In this document: one piece after another, positions 49,075-61,046 of the stretch
How the letters are laid out: each line of letters begins with the position of its first letter
Position numbering within the stretch: the stretch's first letter is position 1
Assembly: GCF_000178475.1 (NCBI RefSeq)
Contig: NZ_ADNY01000029.1
Coordinates: 52,346-116,345, forward strand
DNA from: Lactobacillus amylolyticus DSM 11664
GTDB taxonomy: Bacteria > Bacillota > Bacilli > Lactobacillales > Lactobacillaceae
Reading direction: 5' to 3'
DNA: 64,000 bases
Notes under the pieces: generated by a model
What the model saw: the letters and a program-made list of their open reading frames with translations, nothing else
What the model was told of the DNA's origin: nothing
Databases searched by the model: none
Made by a program: the position numbers and the translations under genes

Positions 49075-50460
49075 TTATTCCCAATCCTTGTCTTTGGAAA
49101 GAGGAAGCTTATGCCAATAATCTGGCTTGTTGACTTGACGGCCACGACCAATTGCCATTTCGTACTTGCCAACATCCTTAGTAACAGTGGTATCAGCTGC
49201 AATAAAGGCATGGTCAGCCACATTGATTGGTGCAATTAAGGTTGAACCTGCACCGATAAAGGCGTGATCACCGACATTAGTATGGAACTTCTTAACACCA
49301 TCGTAGTTTGAGAAGATAGTACCACAACCGATATTAATGTCTTTGCCTAAAGTAGCATCGCCAACATAAGTTAAGTGACCTACCTTGGTATTTTCACCAA
49401 TTTCAGCATTCTTGACTTCAACAAAGTTGCCGATATGAGCGCCTTGACGAACAACAGCCTTTGGACGAAGGTGTGAGTTAGGACCAATATCAGTATTGTC
49501 ATCCATTTCAGCTTCTTGCAAAGTAGAAGAAGTAATTGTTACGCCATTGCCAATCTTAGAGTCAACAATTCTTGAACCGTTGGTAATCAAGCAATCGCTG
49601 CCAATTTCAGTATTGCCTTTAATGACAACATTGCCTTCAATAACAGTATCATTGCCAATTTTAACATCGCTATCGATATAAGCAGTTGCAGGATCAATAA
49701 AGGAAACACCGTTACGCATGTGAGCTTCATTGATTCTCTTTTGCATAATCTTAGTTGCTTGGGCTAAAGCGATTCGATCATTTACACCAAGACTTTCACT
49801 GAAGTCATGCATCTTATATGCACCAACGCGTTCGCCTTCATTACGCAAAATTTCAAGAACATCAGTTAAGTAGTATTCACCTTGAGCGTTGTTGTTATCA
49901 ACATGCTTTAAAGCTTCAAACAATTTCTTGTTATCGAAGCAAAAGACGCCAGTGTTAATTTCCTTAACCTTCAATTCCTCTGGCTTACCGTCTTTTTGTT
50001 CAACGATTCTTAAAACATTGCCTTGGTCATCACGAATAATTCGACCATAGCCAAATGGATTTGGAGCTTCAGCAGTCAAAACAGTAGCTGCATTTCCCTT
50101 TTCTGCATGATAAGCAAACAAATTCTTAAAAGTATTAGTTGTAAATAATGGGGTATCACCAGTTACTACCAAGGTGGCGCCATCTTTATCAGCCAATTTT
50201 TCTTTAGCTGTTAATACGGCATCCCCGGTTCCCAATTGTTTTTCTTGGAAGGCAAAATCAGACTTGCCAGTTAAAACCTTTTCTACTTCGCCTGCACCAG
50301 TACCAACAACAGTGATGATTTCTTCTGGATCAACGCCACGTGCAGCGTCAACAACGTGTTCCACCATCATTTTGCCACAAACCTTGTGTAAAACTTTGTA
50401 AAGTTTAGACTTCATTCGCGTACCCTTGCCTGCGGCAAGAACAACTACATATTTTTTCAT
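49075..50460 (-). CDS. glmU: Bifunctional UDP-GlcNAc pyrophosphorylase / glucosamine-1-phosphate N-acetyltransferase
   Basis: 461 residues. N-terminal nucleotidyltransferase with [10 protein letters not shown] near residue 10; C-terminal left-handed beta helix with hexapeptide repeats (about 250-430). Makes UDP-GlcNAc for wall and S-layer glycans. It lies 51 bp after purR, close to the Bacillus purR-yabJ-spoVG-glmU order. Confidence 0.96.
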   Translation of the reverse strand: MKKYVVVLAAGKGTRMKSKLYKVLHKVCGKMMVEHVVDAARGVDPEEIITVVGTGAGEVEKVLTGKSDFAFQEKQLGTGDAVLTAKEKLADKDGATLVVTGDTPLFTTNTFKNLFAYHAEKGNAATVLTAEAPNPFGYGRIIRDDQGNVLRIVEQKDGKPEELKVKEINTGVFCFDNKKLFEALKHVDNNNAQGEYYLTDVLEILRNEGERVGAYKMHDFSESLGVNDRIALAQATKIMQKRINEAHMRNGVSFIDPATAYIDSDVKIGNDTVIEGNVVIKGNTEIGSDCLITNGSRIVDSKIGNGVTITSSTLQEAEMDDNTDIGPNSHLRPKAVVRQGAHIGNFVEVKNAEIGENTKVGHLTYVGDATLGKDINIGCGTIFSNYDGVKKFHTNVGDHAFIGAGSTLIAPINVADHAFIAADTTVTKDVGKYEMAIGRGRQVNKPDYWHKLPLSKDKDWE

Positions 50461-50511
50461 TGATTAAACCTCTTAATTATCAAAACTAGATAATAGTATA
50501 CCATTTTTATT

Positions 50512-51342
50512 TTAAAAACGACTAAAGTCCGTTTGATCTAAGAAGTTGCCTGGTTCAGCTAAAATGATTCTTTTTTGCGTATCGATCTTGCTGATCTTAA
50601 CCAAAGAAAGATAATTATCGACTAATTTTTCTTTATCAAAGTCTGCTTCACAAAGAACGCAAATGCCAGAAATACTGCCTTCAAATTCCTTAACTAATTC
50701 TTCCATTCCAGTCAAGGTACCGCCGCCCTTCATAAAGTCATCGACGATTAAGACATTGGCGCCTTTTTGCAATGCTCTAGTTGGCAATTCCATCTTGGCT
50801 ACTCGTGAAAGTGAAGAAGAAATGTAGTTAACAGAAACAGTAGCTCCTTCAGTAACTTTTGAGCGCTTGCGAGCAGTGACAAAAGGAACGTCCAAATAAC
50901 GAGCAGCCGCTTCAGCTAACGGAATTCCTTTGGTTTCAACTGTCATAACTGCATCAACTTTTGAATAAGCAAAATGAGTTGCAATTAATTTGCCAATCTT
51001 TTGCAAGTCTTGTGAATTGCCTAAAATATCTGATAAATAAACAAAACCACCTGGCAAAATTCTGCTTGAATCTTCAATTCGTGAAGATAAATCTGCTAAG
51101 TAGTCTTCAGCATGCTTTTGACCTAAATATGGAATATAGCGTACACCACCAGCAGCACCTGCAGCAGTTTCCAAAATGCCATCCTGATTGCCAGCAAGTG
51201 TGTGCTTCAAAATAGCCAAGTCTTCAGAAATGGATGATTTTGCGGCATCATAACGCTTAGCAAAGAAAGGCAAAGAAATTAAAGTATGCGGACGCTCCAT
51301 TAAATATTTGGTCATGTCCACCAATCTTTCTGAACGTTTCAT
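50512..51342 (-). CDS. purR: Purine operon repressor PurR
   Basis: 276 residues: N-terminal winged helix (about 1-72) and a phosphoribosyltransferase-fold effector domain with PRPP motif V-L-I-V-D-D-F-M-K-G-G-G-T (about 200-212). It senses PRPP and binds PurBox pairs; one such pair lies before xpt in this window. The ATG at 51340-51342 follows AAAGGAA; an upstream in-frame start (13 codons more) has no ribosome site. Confidence 0.95.
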   Translation of the reverse strand: MKRSERLVDMTKYLMERPHTLISLPFFAKRYDAAKSSISEDLAILKHTLAGNQDGILETAAGAAGGVRYIPYLGQKHAEDYLADLSSRIEDSSRILPGGFVYLSDILGNSQDLQKIGKLIATHFAYSKVDAVMTVETKGIPLAEAAARYLDVPFVTARKRSKVTEGATVSVNYISSSLSRVAKMELPTRALQKGANVLIVDDFMKGGGTLTGMEELVKEFEGSISGICVLCEADFDKEKLVDNYLSLVKISKIDTQKRIILAEPGNFLDQTDFSRF

Positions 51343-51396
51343 GTAATTTCCTTTCTTAATGTTTGTATTTATCTTTTTCAATATACTCTAAAAGAG

Positions 51397-51432
51397 AAAA
51401 AAAAAGCACTAACATTTTCAAAAATGTTAGTG
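51397..51432 (-). terminator. Terminator after veg
   Basis: CACTAACATTTT pairs perfectly with AAAATGTTAGTG, followed by a run of nine T on the minus strand. Confidence 0.92.
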
Positions 51433-51455
51433 ACAAAATTTCATTTGCTAGTTAT

Positions 51456-51713
51456 TTAAGCTTCGGCTTTTTCAGCTTCATCATCAAATTCTAATGCAAT
51501 ATTCTTAGTTAATAAATCAGTGTAACTATAAGAAACGTGTTTAAAATTATTTTGATGTTGGTCTAAATCAACTACAAACACTGCCGGAAAAGTTTCGCGT
51601 AAAACTCCCCGTCTTTTTGTAATCTTCTTACGTCCCGCTTGGGCAACTACTGTTAAAGGATCGCCTAAGTGAGAATCTAACTTTGCTTTAATCGTATGAA
51701 TTGATGTTGGCAC
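51456..51713 (-). CDS. veg: Veg family protein
   Basis: 85-residue small basic-to-acidic protein of the Veg family (P-T-S-I-H-T-I-K-A-K-L-D-S-H-L-G start, G-R-K-K-I-T-K-R-R-G-V-L centre). In Bacillus it affects biofilm matrix gene expression; its role here is unknown. The start is GTG 51711-51713 with AAGGAG upstream. Located between rsmA and purR, the conserved place. Confidence 0.9.
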   Translation of the reverse strand: MPTSIHTIKAKLDSHLGDPLTVVAQAGRKKITKRRGVLRETFPAVFVVDLDQHQNNFKHVSYSYTDLLTKNIALEFDDEAEKAEA

Positions 51714-51792
51714 TAAGAAACATCTCCTTCGTGTCAATTTTATCATAATTTTAATTTATTAGCAAGATCGTTCACAAACTGGTAATTATTGC

Positions 51793-52671
51793 TTAGGCAA
51801 TAGCATTGGCAATTTTAATAAATTGCGCAATCGTTAAGTCTTCCGGCCTGATCTTAGGGTCAACACCAAGACTAGCTATCAATTCTGCTCTTTTATCAGC
51901 ATCCGGAATCAAATTCTTTAAATTATTGTTGAGCGTCTTTCTTCTTTGAGCAAAACACATTTTCACTACCTTGTTAAAATGTGCCCGCCGACCAACATCA
52001 GGTTTATGCTCTATTGGCGTTAAAACTACAACGCTTGAATCCACCTTAGGCCGTGGCATAAATGAGGTATGGTCAACTTGCAAGGCCAGTTCAACATGCA
52101 TCCGCGTTTGAGTTGCAATAGTAAGCGGGCCATAAGCTTTGCTGCCTGTTTTTGCTTCTAAACGTTCAGCGACTTCCTTTTGCATCATCAAGGTTAAACT
52201 GGCAAAACGCAGATCAGATTCTGCCAAAGCAAAGATAATTGGCGTTGTAATGTAATAAGGCAAATTGGCAACTACTTTAATCGGCTGACTAAAATCAAAG
52301 AAAGCACCAATATCCTTTTTAAAATCAGCCTGCAAAACATCTTTAAGCAGCAAATGGAAACGCTGGTCAAGTGGCTGATCTCCTATTTTGGCTGGCAATT
52401 CGTTTTGCAAAATTTTAGGCAAACTATCATCAACTTCATAAGCGAATACTTTGGCACCATGAAGCAAAAGCTGCTCAGTCAATGAACCGATTCCGGGACC
52501 AATTTCAATTACTTGGTCTCCTTCTTGAATATCAGCGGCATTGACAATTCCTAAAATTGCATTTTGATCAACTAAGAAATTTTGTCCTAAATTCTTCTTT
52601 GCTTTAACAAAGTAGCGATTAATAATTGCCTGCGTTCTAACCGGTGACCCGATCGGAATTCGATTAGTCAT
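51793..52671 (-). CDS. rsmA: 16S rRNA (adenine1518/1519-N6)-dimethyltransferase
   Basis: KsgA enzyme; 292 residues. SAM motif [10 protein letters not shown] near residue 55 and catalytic N-L-P-Y-Y-I-T near 123. The ATG at 52669-52671 follows AGGAGG and lies inside the last codons of rnmV (8-bp overlap), so translation is coupled. Confidence 0.96.
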   Translation of the reverse strand: MTNRIPIGSPVRTQAIINRYFVKAKKNLGQNFLVDQNAILGIVNAADIQEGDQVIEIGPGIGSLTEQLLLHGAKVFAYEVDDSLPKILQNELPAKIGDQPLDQRFHLLLKDVLQADFKKDIGAFFDFSQPIKVVANLPYYITTPIIFALAESDLRFASLTLMMQKEVAERLEAKTGSKAYGPLTIATQTRMHVELALQVDHTSFMPRPKVDSSVVVLTPIEHKPDVGRRAHFNKVVKMCFAQRRKTLNNNLKNLIPDADKRAELIASLGVDPKIRPEDLTIAQFIKIANAIA

Positions 52672-53230
52672 TCTTAGCCTCCTCGACTGCATGCTTCAAT
52701 TCCGTATAGCCAATGCCAAAAGTATTCAAGCGCTGATAAAAAGTCTTAGCATTGCCGTAGCCGATGCTTAAAACCGCGCCTACTTTTTCGCGCAAGTGCT
52801 TAGAGCCACTTCCGGCAGCCAAGCCTAATTCACGATAACGTGGAAAGGTCAGGTCACTCTTAGTTTCTTCGACTTCGTGTAAATCACCTAAAGCACGCTC
52901 TAATGCTTCTTTTGAAGCATGCTCAACCCCAAGACTGTTGCCTCGTTTTTGCGGCTCGCCTTCCTTACGCGTGATAAAAGCTTGCTTAGCAGTTGGGACT
53001 GCTTTGGTTACAATTCGCCGAATGCGTTCGCCATTAAAGTCTGGATCAGTAAATACGATGATCTCACGACTTTGACTTAATTTTTTCAATTCGGCCAATA
53101 CTTCATCGGAGACAGCCGAACCGTTCGTTTCTACTGTTTCAATTCCCGGGAAAAATTGTTTCAAGCGGATCGTATCGTCTTTTCCCTCAACGACAACAAC
53201 CGCATTAAATTTCTTTTTATTTAAGATCAT
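52664..53230 (-). CDS. rnmV: Ribonuclease M5
   Basis: Matures 5S rRNA. 188 residues with a Toprim domain: V-V-E-G-K-D-D near residue 14 and [10 protein letters not shown] near 60. It overlaps the tatD end by 14 bp and rsmA by 8 bp: a tight metG-tatD-rnmV-rsmA operon. Confidence 0.95.
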   Translation of the reverse strand: MILNKKKFNAVVVVEGKDDTIRLKQFFPGIETVETNGSAVSDEVLAELKKLSQSREIIVFTDPDFNGERIRRIVTKAVPTAKQAFITRKEGEPQKRGNSLGVEHASKEALERALGDLHEVEETKSDLTFPRYRELGLAAGSGSKHLREKVGAVLSIGYGNAKTFYQRLNTFGIGYTELKHAVEEAKND

Positions 53231-53983
53231 AAACTCTCACAGTATTTGCATATGTAGCTTTAGCTACTTCATCTAGAGTAATTCCTTTTAACTTGGCAAT
53301 TGTTTCGGCCACGTAACGCACATAACCCGTTTCGTTTTGATGGCCACGATATGGCTTGGGCGTTAAGTATGGCGCATCTGTTTCAATCAAAAAGCGATCC
53401 ATTGGAACAGACTTGGCCGATTCGTGAACTTCTGTTGCTTTAGTAAATGAAACGACACCTGAATAAGAGAAGTAGACGTTCAATTTCAAAAATCGATTCA
53501 GCCAATCTACGCCACCATTAAAGCTGTGCAATATTGCACCATATTCAAGATTGCTGTTTTTCAAAATGTTATAGCAATCTTCAAAAGCATCTCTGGTGTG
53601 AATATTAACCGGCATTTTTAATTCATGAGCAATTTCAATTTGACGTGCAAAAACTCCCCTTTGCACATCGCGTGGCGATTCATCCCAATAATAGTCAAGG
53701 CCTACTTCGCCTAAAGCTACAACCTTAGGCATTTGCAACTGCTCAATCAATTCATCTTCTGCTTTTTGATCAAAATCCTTCGCCACATCGGGACAATAGC
53801 CAACCATTGCATAAACTTCATCAAAACGGTCTGCTAAATCAATTGCTCGCTGATTGAAATCTGGATCCTGTCCCGCACAAATAACTTTGGTTACGCCCAA
53901 AGCTTTTGCTCGTTCAAGGTAATATTCTTCTTTTCCGCGAAAAGGTTCATCATTTAAATGCGTATGGTTGTCAATAAGTTCCA

Positions 53984-53984
<1 letters not shown>
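53217..53984 (-). CDS. tatD: TatD-family metal-dependent deoxyribonuclease
   Basis: 255-residue amidohydrolase-fold nuclease (YabD type). Metal ligands in N-H-T-H-L-N (residues 6-9), E in G-E-V-G-L-D-Y near 93, and T-D-A-P-Y-L near 205. It shares one base with the metG stop. Confidence 0.94.
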
Positions 53985-55975
<1,991 letters not shown>

Positions 55976-56012
55976 TTAAATGAAAATAATCTTACATACA
56001 ATAATACACCAT

Positions 56013-56046
56013 CAAAAAAGGAATTCCTTACTAGGAGTCCCCTTTT
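56013..56046 (-). terminator. Terminator after the mgtA remnant
   Basis: An imperfect stem (AAAAAAGG.. with ..CCTTTTTT) on the minus strand followed by a T-rich stretch. Confidence 0.75.
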
Positions 56047-56052
56047 TTAGTG

Positions 56053-56964
56053 TTAAATTAAAAATTTCTTGTGCTTTAAGTAAATTAATTTGATCAAGCT
56101 GGTCAATAGCAGATAAAAAATCATTAGGGCAAAAACCAAAATGAGATATTCGCTTGGCAAAGCCGTAAATTGCAATATTTGACCAGTAGCCGTATATGGT
56201 ATTGCCGTCCCAATAATGCCGGCAACAAAGCTGACCATGATAACCGCGCTAGTCGCATGCTGCTTAATAAATGGCAGATGTCGATCACGCAAAGCACGGA
56301 TTGCCATTTCCTGTACCCACAGATTTTCAATAAACCAACCAGTTCGGAAAATTGAAACAAAGAGTGTCTGGCTGCCCGCACTGAGATGCGGACAAATAAT
56401 AAAGAACAAGAAGCCAAAACTAATGATATTTGTAATCGCTGAAGCGGGACCAAACCAAAACATGAATTCAGGCAAGTTTTTAAACGACCATCTGCGAGGC
56501 GTTTGCAAGTAGTACCGCGGCATTTTATCAAACGGGATTGCGAGACAGCTTAGACCAAAGATAAAGTTCAAAACCACTAGTTGCAGCGGCAGCATCGGCA
56601 AAAATGGCAGAACAATCGAAGCAAATAGAATCATCGCGGCAATTACTATAATCGTGCCCAAATTATTATTTCCACCGAGTGGGAAAATATTTTTAAGCAA
56701 TAAAACCACAATCAGCAGCAATAAAACGATGGTAAAAGGAGTAATAAATGCTTCGAGCAAGAAATGCATTTTTGATTCCTTGGCCCTGTTTTCTAATTCA
56801 TTAGAACCGTATTATTTGCGGTTGATTAAAGCTTGTTTAGTCGATAAGCCTTCTGCACTTGCGTGAAGCCTCGCCAAAGTGCCGACACGAGTTTCTCGTG
56901 CTATTTGCTTAACCCACTATAAATCAACGTCATTTAGCTTCTTTTTATCCGTTGTCTTTAGCAT
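56053..56964 (-). pseudogene. mgtA: Remnant of Mg2+-transporting P-type ATPase
   Basis: From ATG 56962-56964 (good site GGGGAGGG) the frame reads a P-type ATPase N-terminus with in-frame stops at codon 16 (TAG, 56917-56919) and codon 51 (TAA, 56812-56814). It then runs open through E-G-L-S, Y-G-S-N-E-L and the first membrane helix, and jumps directly into the C-terminal membrane domain (L-P-F-L-P-M-L-P-L near residue 120, then I-P-F-D-K-M-P, F-M-F-W-F-G-P, R-T-G-W-F). The phosphorylation (D-K-T-G-T) and nucleotide domains, roughly 550 residues, are missing. The 238-codon open part from 56769 cannot be an active pump. The M-box riboswitch in front is intact. Confidence 0.9.
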
Positions 56965-57002
56965 AAGCCCTCCCCAGCTTCTTCGTTTTATGCAAACAAA
57001 CC

Positions 57003-57036
57003 AAAAAGGCCACCTGCAATTTCTGCAGGTGGTCTT
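57003..57036 (-). terminator. Expression-platform terminator of the M-box riboswitch
   Basis: CCACCTGCA pairs perfectly with TGCAGGTGG around GAAAT, then CTTTTTGG on the minus strand. Confidence 0.9.
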
Positions 57037-57056
57037 CATGCCAAACAAGGCTTTTT

Positions 57057-57209
57057 GTACTCGTCGTTCAGTTTTAACACTACGTGACGTAAGCACATGC
57101 TAGCTATCTGAATCTCGCCTTAAGTCGACGACACCTATTTAACCCGTTGGCATCTCTAGATGTTTCCGGGCGATAGCGTGTGTTCACGTAGGAGTCTCAC
57201 CTAACAGTT
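57057..57209 (-). ncRNA. M-box (Mg2+-sensing, ykoK-type) riboswitch
   Basis: On the minus strand the conserved blocks occur in order: GTTAGGTGAGACTCCTA, GCTATCGCCCGGAAAC, GATGCCAACGGGT, CGTCGACTTAAGGCGA, CAGATAGCTAGCATGTGCTTACGTC and GTGTTAAAACT. These match the M-box pattern. A likely promoter (TTGACG-18-TAAACT, 57239-57268) lies upstream. The leader ends 93 bp before the dead mgtA start; nothing else lies between. Confidence 0.93.
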
Positions 57210-57275
57210 TATTTGCTAACTTATTTCATTCCTTGAGTAGTTTAATACTTAAAAGCAGCCAACGTCAAATCTTGA

Positions 57276-57893
57276 TTAGTTATTATGACTATTTTTTCTG
57301 CGAATTTGTCTAAAGAAATACATCAAGACCCCGATCAAAATGACCACAGCCAAAGCAATCGGCAAAGCTACCCGATTAGGGTGATCAATCTTATTCTGTT
57401 CCGCAGTCGATAAATCATATTTATCCCGTGAATATTGATACTGATAATCAATTCTGGTCGTGCAGGCTCTGAAGACAAAACGCAAGCCTTTATTAAAAGT
57501 GGCTGAATTGGTGCTGCGCAAATCTTTGGCAGCTGCGCGAATAATATTCAGTCGTGTTTCGGCAGTAAATGCGCTATGCAAATCTTTAGAAGAATAAATC
57601 TGAACTTTTTTCTTCTTGCCCTTAACGCCAACTACGATATAAACCGTCCGCTTCATTTCGCTCAAATGAGCTTGCGTCAACTTGTTCAACCGTTTAACCG
57701 TTACTACAGCAACTTGTGGCTGTTCTTTAGTTTGCAAATAGCGGTTGTTCTTAGCCTCAATTAACTTTTGCGTCTTAGAGTTAATTACATGTGCTGCATC
57801 ATCGATATTCGGCTGGACAAAAGCGGTTGTTGTCACAAAGCCGATTGCCAGCAGCAATAGCATAAATAATTTAGTAATTTTCGTCTTCTTCAA
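57276..57893 (-). CDS. TPM-domain membrane protein
   Basis: 205 residues: N-terminal signal/anchor (about 1-25), a TPM domain (about 30-150, starting I-D-D-A-A-H-V-I and with Q-V-A-V-V-T-V) facing outside, and one C-terminal membrane helix (about 176-195) with a basic tail. TPM proteins have been linked to photosystem repair phosphatases and to unknown roles in bacteria; the function here is unknown. I chose TTG 57891-57893 because GGAG lies seven bases upstream and the result is a classical signal sequence; longer frames reach into comEB. It overlaps comEB by 23 bp. Confidence 0.75.
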   Translation of the reverse strand: MKKTKITKLFMLLLLAIGFVTTTAFVQPNIDDAAHVINSKTQKLIEAKNNRYLQTKEQPQVAVVTVKRLNKLTQAHLSEMKRTVYIVVGVKGKKKKVQIYSSKDLHSAFTAETRLNIIRAAAKDLRSTNSATFNKGLRFVFRACTTRIDYQYQYSRDKYDLSTAEQNKIDHPNRVALPIALAVVILIGVLMYFFRQIRRKNSHNN

Positions 57894-58353
57894 GTTTATG
57901 CTCCAAGCTTTCAACGTATTTTCGATTAATTTTAATCTGCTCATATGGCACCCCACAATCTTGTAAGAGCTTCATTGCCAGCGGATTATCACGATAGTTG
58001 AAATAATAGTTTATCCGTTTAACACCCGCTTGAACTAGAGCCTTAGTGCAATTATAGCAAGGAAAATGAGTAACATAGATCTCTGTTCCATCAGTTGAAA
58101 CGCCATTTTTGGCACATTGAATCAGGGAATTCATCTCTGAGTGAATCGTTCTGACACAATGACCATCAACCATCTGGTGCCCAACATCATCGCAGTGCGG
58201 TTGTCTGGATATTGAACCATTGTAGCCGGTTCCGATAATCCGATTGTCTCTTACTAAAACACTGCCGACCAAAGCCCGATTACAGGTAGAGCGTTGGGCA
58301 ATTACTAATGCCTGCATCATAAAGTATTGTTTCCAAGGAATTCGATCGCGCAT
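57871..58353 (-). CDS. comEB: dCMP deaminase (ComEB-like)
   Basis: 160 residues. Zinc site H71-S-E73 and P-C99-Y-N-C102 complete. Converts dCMP to dUMP for thymidylate synthesis. It lies 12 bp after trpS and overlaps the TPM gene, so the three form one transcript. Confidence 0.92.
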   Translation of the reverse strand: MRDRIPWKQYFMMQALVIAQRSTCNRALVGSVLVRDNRIIGTGYNGSISRQPHCDDVGHQMVDGHCVRTIHSEMNSLIQCAKNGVSTDGTEIYVTHFPCYNCTKALVQAGVKRINYYFNYRDNPLAMKLLQDCGVPYEQIKINRKYVESLEHKLEEDENY

Positions 58354-58365
58354 TTTTAAGCCTTC

Positions 58366-59394
58366 TTACTTATCAAAGTGACCAAAATAATTCAAACCAA
58401 TAGCATCTCTAACTTCTTGAAGAGTTTGGTTGGCTTTCACGTTTGCTTTCTTTGAGCCTTCAACCAGCATTTCGTAAACAGCATCTGTATCTTGGGCATA
58501 TTTAGCTCTTCGTTCACGAATTGGTTCTAGTTCATTTTCCAAAACCTTATTCAAATAACGCTTAATCTTTACGTCACCAAGGCCGCCTTTTTGATACTCT
58601 TCCTTAAGTTCTGCCACTTTGTCCTTGTCTGGATCAAAAACATCAAGATAAGTAAAGACAGTATTGCCTTCAACTTTTCCTGGATCTTCAACGTGAATGT
58701 GGTTAGGATCAGTGTACATTGACATTACTTTCTTTTGGACAGTCTTAGCATCATCTGACAAGTAAATGCAGTTGCCAAGCGACTTAGACATCTTTGCATT
58801 GCCATCAAGGCCCGGAAGACGGCCTGAACCTTTAGGTGGGAAGAAGCCTTTAGGTTCAACCAATACATCGCAGTCGTATACACGATTAAAAGTCCGCACA
58901 ATTTCACGAGCTTGCTCGATCATTGGTTCCTGGTCGTCGCCTACTGGAACTAAAGTAGCCTTAAAGGCAGTGATATCGGCAGCTTGTGAAACTGGATAGT
59001 TCAAGAAACCAACAGGAATTGAGTCATTGAAGCCTTTTTGCTTAATTTCTGTTTTAACAGTTGGGTTTCTTTCCAAACGCGATACAGTTACCAAATCCAT
59101 GTAATAAGCCGTTAATTCAAATAAAGCTGGGATTTGTGATTGAACAAAAATCGTTGATTTTTTCGGATCAAGGCCAACAGCTAAATAATCCAAAGCGACT
59201 TGAATCAATGAATTTTGAATTTTTTCTGGATCACGAGCATTATCAGTCAAAGCTTGCGTATCAGCAATCATAATGTAAGGATCATATTTGCCTTCATTTT
59301 GAAGCTTAACTCTGTTTTTCAATGAACCGATGTAGTGACCGATGTGAAGTTTGCCTGTTGGGCGATCACCTGTAAGAAAAATTTCTTTGGCCAT
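58366..59394 (-). CDS. trpS: Tryptophanyl-tRNA synthetase
   Basis: 342 residues, class [11 protein letters not shown] at 12-21 and K-M-S-K-S near residue 202. The 117-bp upstream region has no T-box. First gene of trpS-comEB-TPM. Confidence 0.96.
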   Translation of the reverse strand: MAKEIFLTGDRPTGKLHIGHYIGSLKNRVKLQNEGKYDPYIMIADTQALTDNARDPEKIQNSLIQVALDYLAVGLDPKKSTIFVQSQIPALFELTAYYMDLVTVSRLERNPTVKTEIKQKGFNDSIPVGFLNYPVSQAADITAFKATLVPVGDDQEPMIEQAREIVRTFNRVYDCDVLVEPKGFFPPKGSGRLPGLDGNAKMSKSLGNCIYLSDDAKTVQKKVMSMYTDPNHIHVEDPGKVEGNTVFTYLDVFDPDKDKVAELKEEYQKGGLGDVKIKRYLNKVLENELEPIRERRAKYAQDTDAVYEMLVEGSKKANVKANQTLQEVRDAIGLNYFGHFDK

Positions 59395-59520
59395 AATTTT
59401 TTCTCTTTCTATTATTAATTTGCGTTAATCTTTTATCCTTATTACGCTCAATTTTACCAAAAATCAAGCTATTATTAAACTCTCCTTAAATCAGTTACAA
59501 TATTAGAGGAGGTGGAGCAC

Positions 59521-60117
59521 ATGTGTCATCAATTTCGCTTGCCCGCTTTATATGAGATTTCGCAGTACTTAAAGCATGATTTGAACTTGCCACTGGTTAA
59601 GCCCACTTTTAACAGTGAGGCTGGCGATATTTTCCCTGGAAAAACCGCACCTGTTTTGCTTTATCAAAATAATCAGCTACAGCTTGCGCAAAAAACGTGG
59701 GGCTATCCAAGTCCCAAGGATAATAAACCGTTATTCAACGCACGAATCGAGCGCTTTTATGAAGCTAAGCCTTCCATGTGGGACAAATCTTTTGCCCGGC
59801 AGCGCTGCATTATCATCACCAGTGAATTTTTTGAATACAGTAAAAAAACGTATTCCGCCGGTAATAAAAAATATCACGAATCCTTTAGTTTTTCAGATCG
59901 GGAGCATCCCCTAACCCTTATTGCGGGAATCTACGATCAAAATCATTTTGCAATGGTCACCACTGAACCTAATCAGGAAATGGCACCAATTCATAATCGA
60001 ATGCCACTAGTAATCAAGCCGGAAGAATTGCGCCATTGGCTATTTCAGAATTTTACCGATTTAATCAATCGCCAAAATTTCAAACTGCAGGTTAAACAAC
60101 TGCCTCATAAAAATTAA
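59521..60117 (+). CDS. SRAP-domain protein (YedK/HMCES-like abasic-site sensor)
   Basis: 198 residues. Family members cross-link through the N-terminal Cys to abasic sites in single-stranded DNA. Cys2 follows the initiator Met when the ATG at 59521 (after AGAGGAGG) is used; the upstream in-frame ATG would bury it. Other active-site residues are visible: N73 and E77 in N-A-R-I-E, E105 in F-F-E-Y and H158 in P-I-H-N-R-M-P. It stands alone on the plus strand, 1.3 kb from an SOS polymerase operon. Confidence 0.88.
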   Translation: MCHQFRLPALYEISQYLKHDLNLPLVKPTFNSEAGDIFPGKTAPVLLYQNNQLQLAQKTWGYPSPKDNKPLFNARIERFYEAKPSMWDKSFARQRCIIITSEFFEYSKKTYSAGNKKYHESFSFSDREHPLTLIAGIYDQNHFAMVTTEPNQEMAPIHNRMPLVIKPEELRHWLFQNFTDLINRQNFKLQVKQLPHKN

Positions 60118-60118
60118 T

Positions 60119-60147
60119 TTGGCTCCCCGCTCTAATCATGATAAAAT
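60119..60147 (+). promoter_or_regulatory. Promoter of tRNA-Gly(CCC)
   Basis: TTGGCT (60119-60124), 17-base spacer, TGA-TAAAAT (60142-60147). Confidence 0.75.
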
Positions 60148-60158
60148 ATGGGAGTAAC

Positions 60159-60229
60159 GCGGATATAGTTAAATGGTAGAACGTCAGCTTCCCAAGCTGA
60201 AGATGCGGGTTCGATTCACGCTATCCGCT
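60159..60229 (+). tRNA. tRNA-Gly (anticodon CCC) with a T-stem mismatch
   Basis: Acceptor GCGGATA/TATCCGC, anticodon stem TCAGC/GCTGA, loop TTCCCAA and discriminator T; CCA is not encoded. The T-arm reads GCGGG-TTCGATT-CACGC, so position 52-62 is G opposite A instead of G-C. The promoter and terminator are intact. Confidence 0.88.
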
Positions 60230-60237
60230 TAAAAGAA

Positions 60238-60272
60238 AAAAGTGTTTAGGGAAAAATCCTAAACACTTTTTT
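60238..60272. terminator. Terminator after tRNA-Gly(CCC), also serving the CPBP-like gene
   Basis: AAAAAGTGTTTAGG pairs with CCTAAACACTTTTT around GAAAAAT. Confidence 0.92.
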
Positions 60273-60278
60273 GTTGCT

Positions 60279-60950
60279 CTAAGTCATAACTACAATGAGC
60301 AAACCACTTAAAATTGACAAATACATTGGCATCCATAAAGCTTGCGTATATAAGTAAGACCAGGCAAAAATTGCGCCGAACATAACATCAATTGCTAAGA
60401 GCGGCCAAGACAATTGGAAGTTAAGAATACTGAAAATTATACCTGAAGTAATGATTCCCGCAATTGCCGCTAATTTGGTGTTTTGTCTAAACAAATAATT
60501 AAATAAAAAGCCGGTTGCCAAATATTCTTGCAAGATCGGCAAAACTAAACCATTGGCTACTATCAAAAACCAAAACATTGGTATGCTTTCATGCTTTAAA
60601 TAGATAATTTGAAAACCATACCAGCTGATCTTGTTGTATGCCTGCAAATACATCACCATAATGCGCAAGGCTGTTACTAACAGCGTCAATCCAATTGTAA
60701 GACCTATATCGCCTAAAAACGGCAATGAATGCTGGCGCTTGAAAAAGCGCTGTTCACGGTTAAAACGATAAATGTAAAACAAGCCAACCATCACTGTAAT
60801 TAAGCCAAATAGGATTAGGTCCCATATTCTAATCGGTGAATTATTGGTAACTAGTTTAACTACACCGCCCACCATCAAATAGCCAACAGTATAAACGATA
60901 TAGCGAATCAAGTTACCCTCTCTTGATTCAGGCGTATTCAAAATTTTCAC
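60279..60950 (-). CDS. CPBP-like membrane protein with a degenerate active site
   Basis: 223 residues, about six membrane helices. The layout follows CPBP (CAAX/Abi) intramembrane proteases, but the catalytic positions differ: the E-E-x-x-x-R motif reads Q141-E142-Y-L-A-T146, the F-x-x-x-H motif reads F173-S-I-L-N177, and the last helix has Ser where His/Asn is usual. It may be a non-proteolytic relative. Some CPBP members give immunity to bacteriocins, but no bacteriocin gene is nearby. Transcribed alone. Confidence 0.7.
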   Translation of the reverse strand: MKILNTPESREGNLIRYIVYTVGYLMVGGVVKLVTNNSPIRIWDLILFGLITVMVGLFYIYRFNREQRFFKRQHSLPFLGDIGLTIGLTLLVTALRIMVMYLQAYNKISWYGFQIIYLKHESIPMFWFLIVANGLVLPILQEYLATGFLFNYLFRQNTKLAAIAGIITSGIIFSILNFQLSWPLLAIDVMFGAIFAWSYLYTQALWMPMYLSILSGLLIVVMT

Positions 60951-61046
60951 TCCAATATTCTGCTAATGTATTTATGTGTATCTAAAGCAGATATTATAGC
61001 AAAAAATCTTTCTTTTATAAATTAAAGAAAGTACAATTTCGTAAAT

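Noticed and set aside
56053..56769. The 238-codon membrane ORF as a new intact gene
   Set aside because: It is in frame with the mgtA start, its C-terminal 180 residues match the MgtA membrane domain and it has no ribosome site of its own, so it is a remnant.
59395..59520. T-box leader for trpS, lysS or metG
   Set aside because: The upstream regions are too short and lack the T-box sequence and specifier structure.
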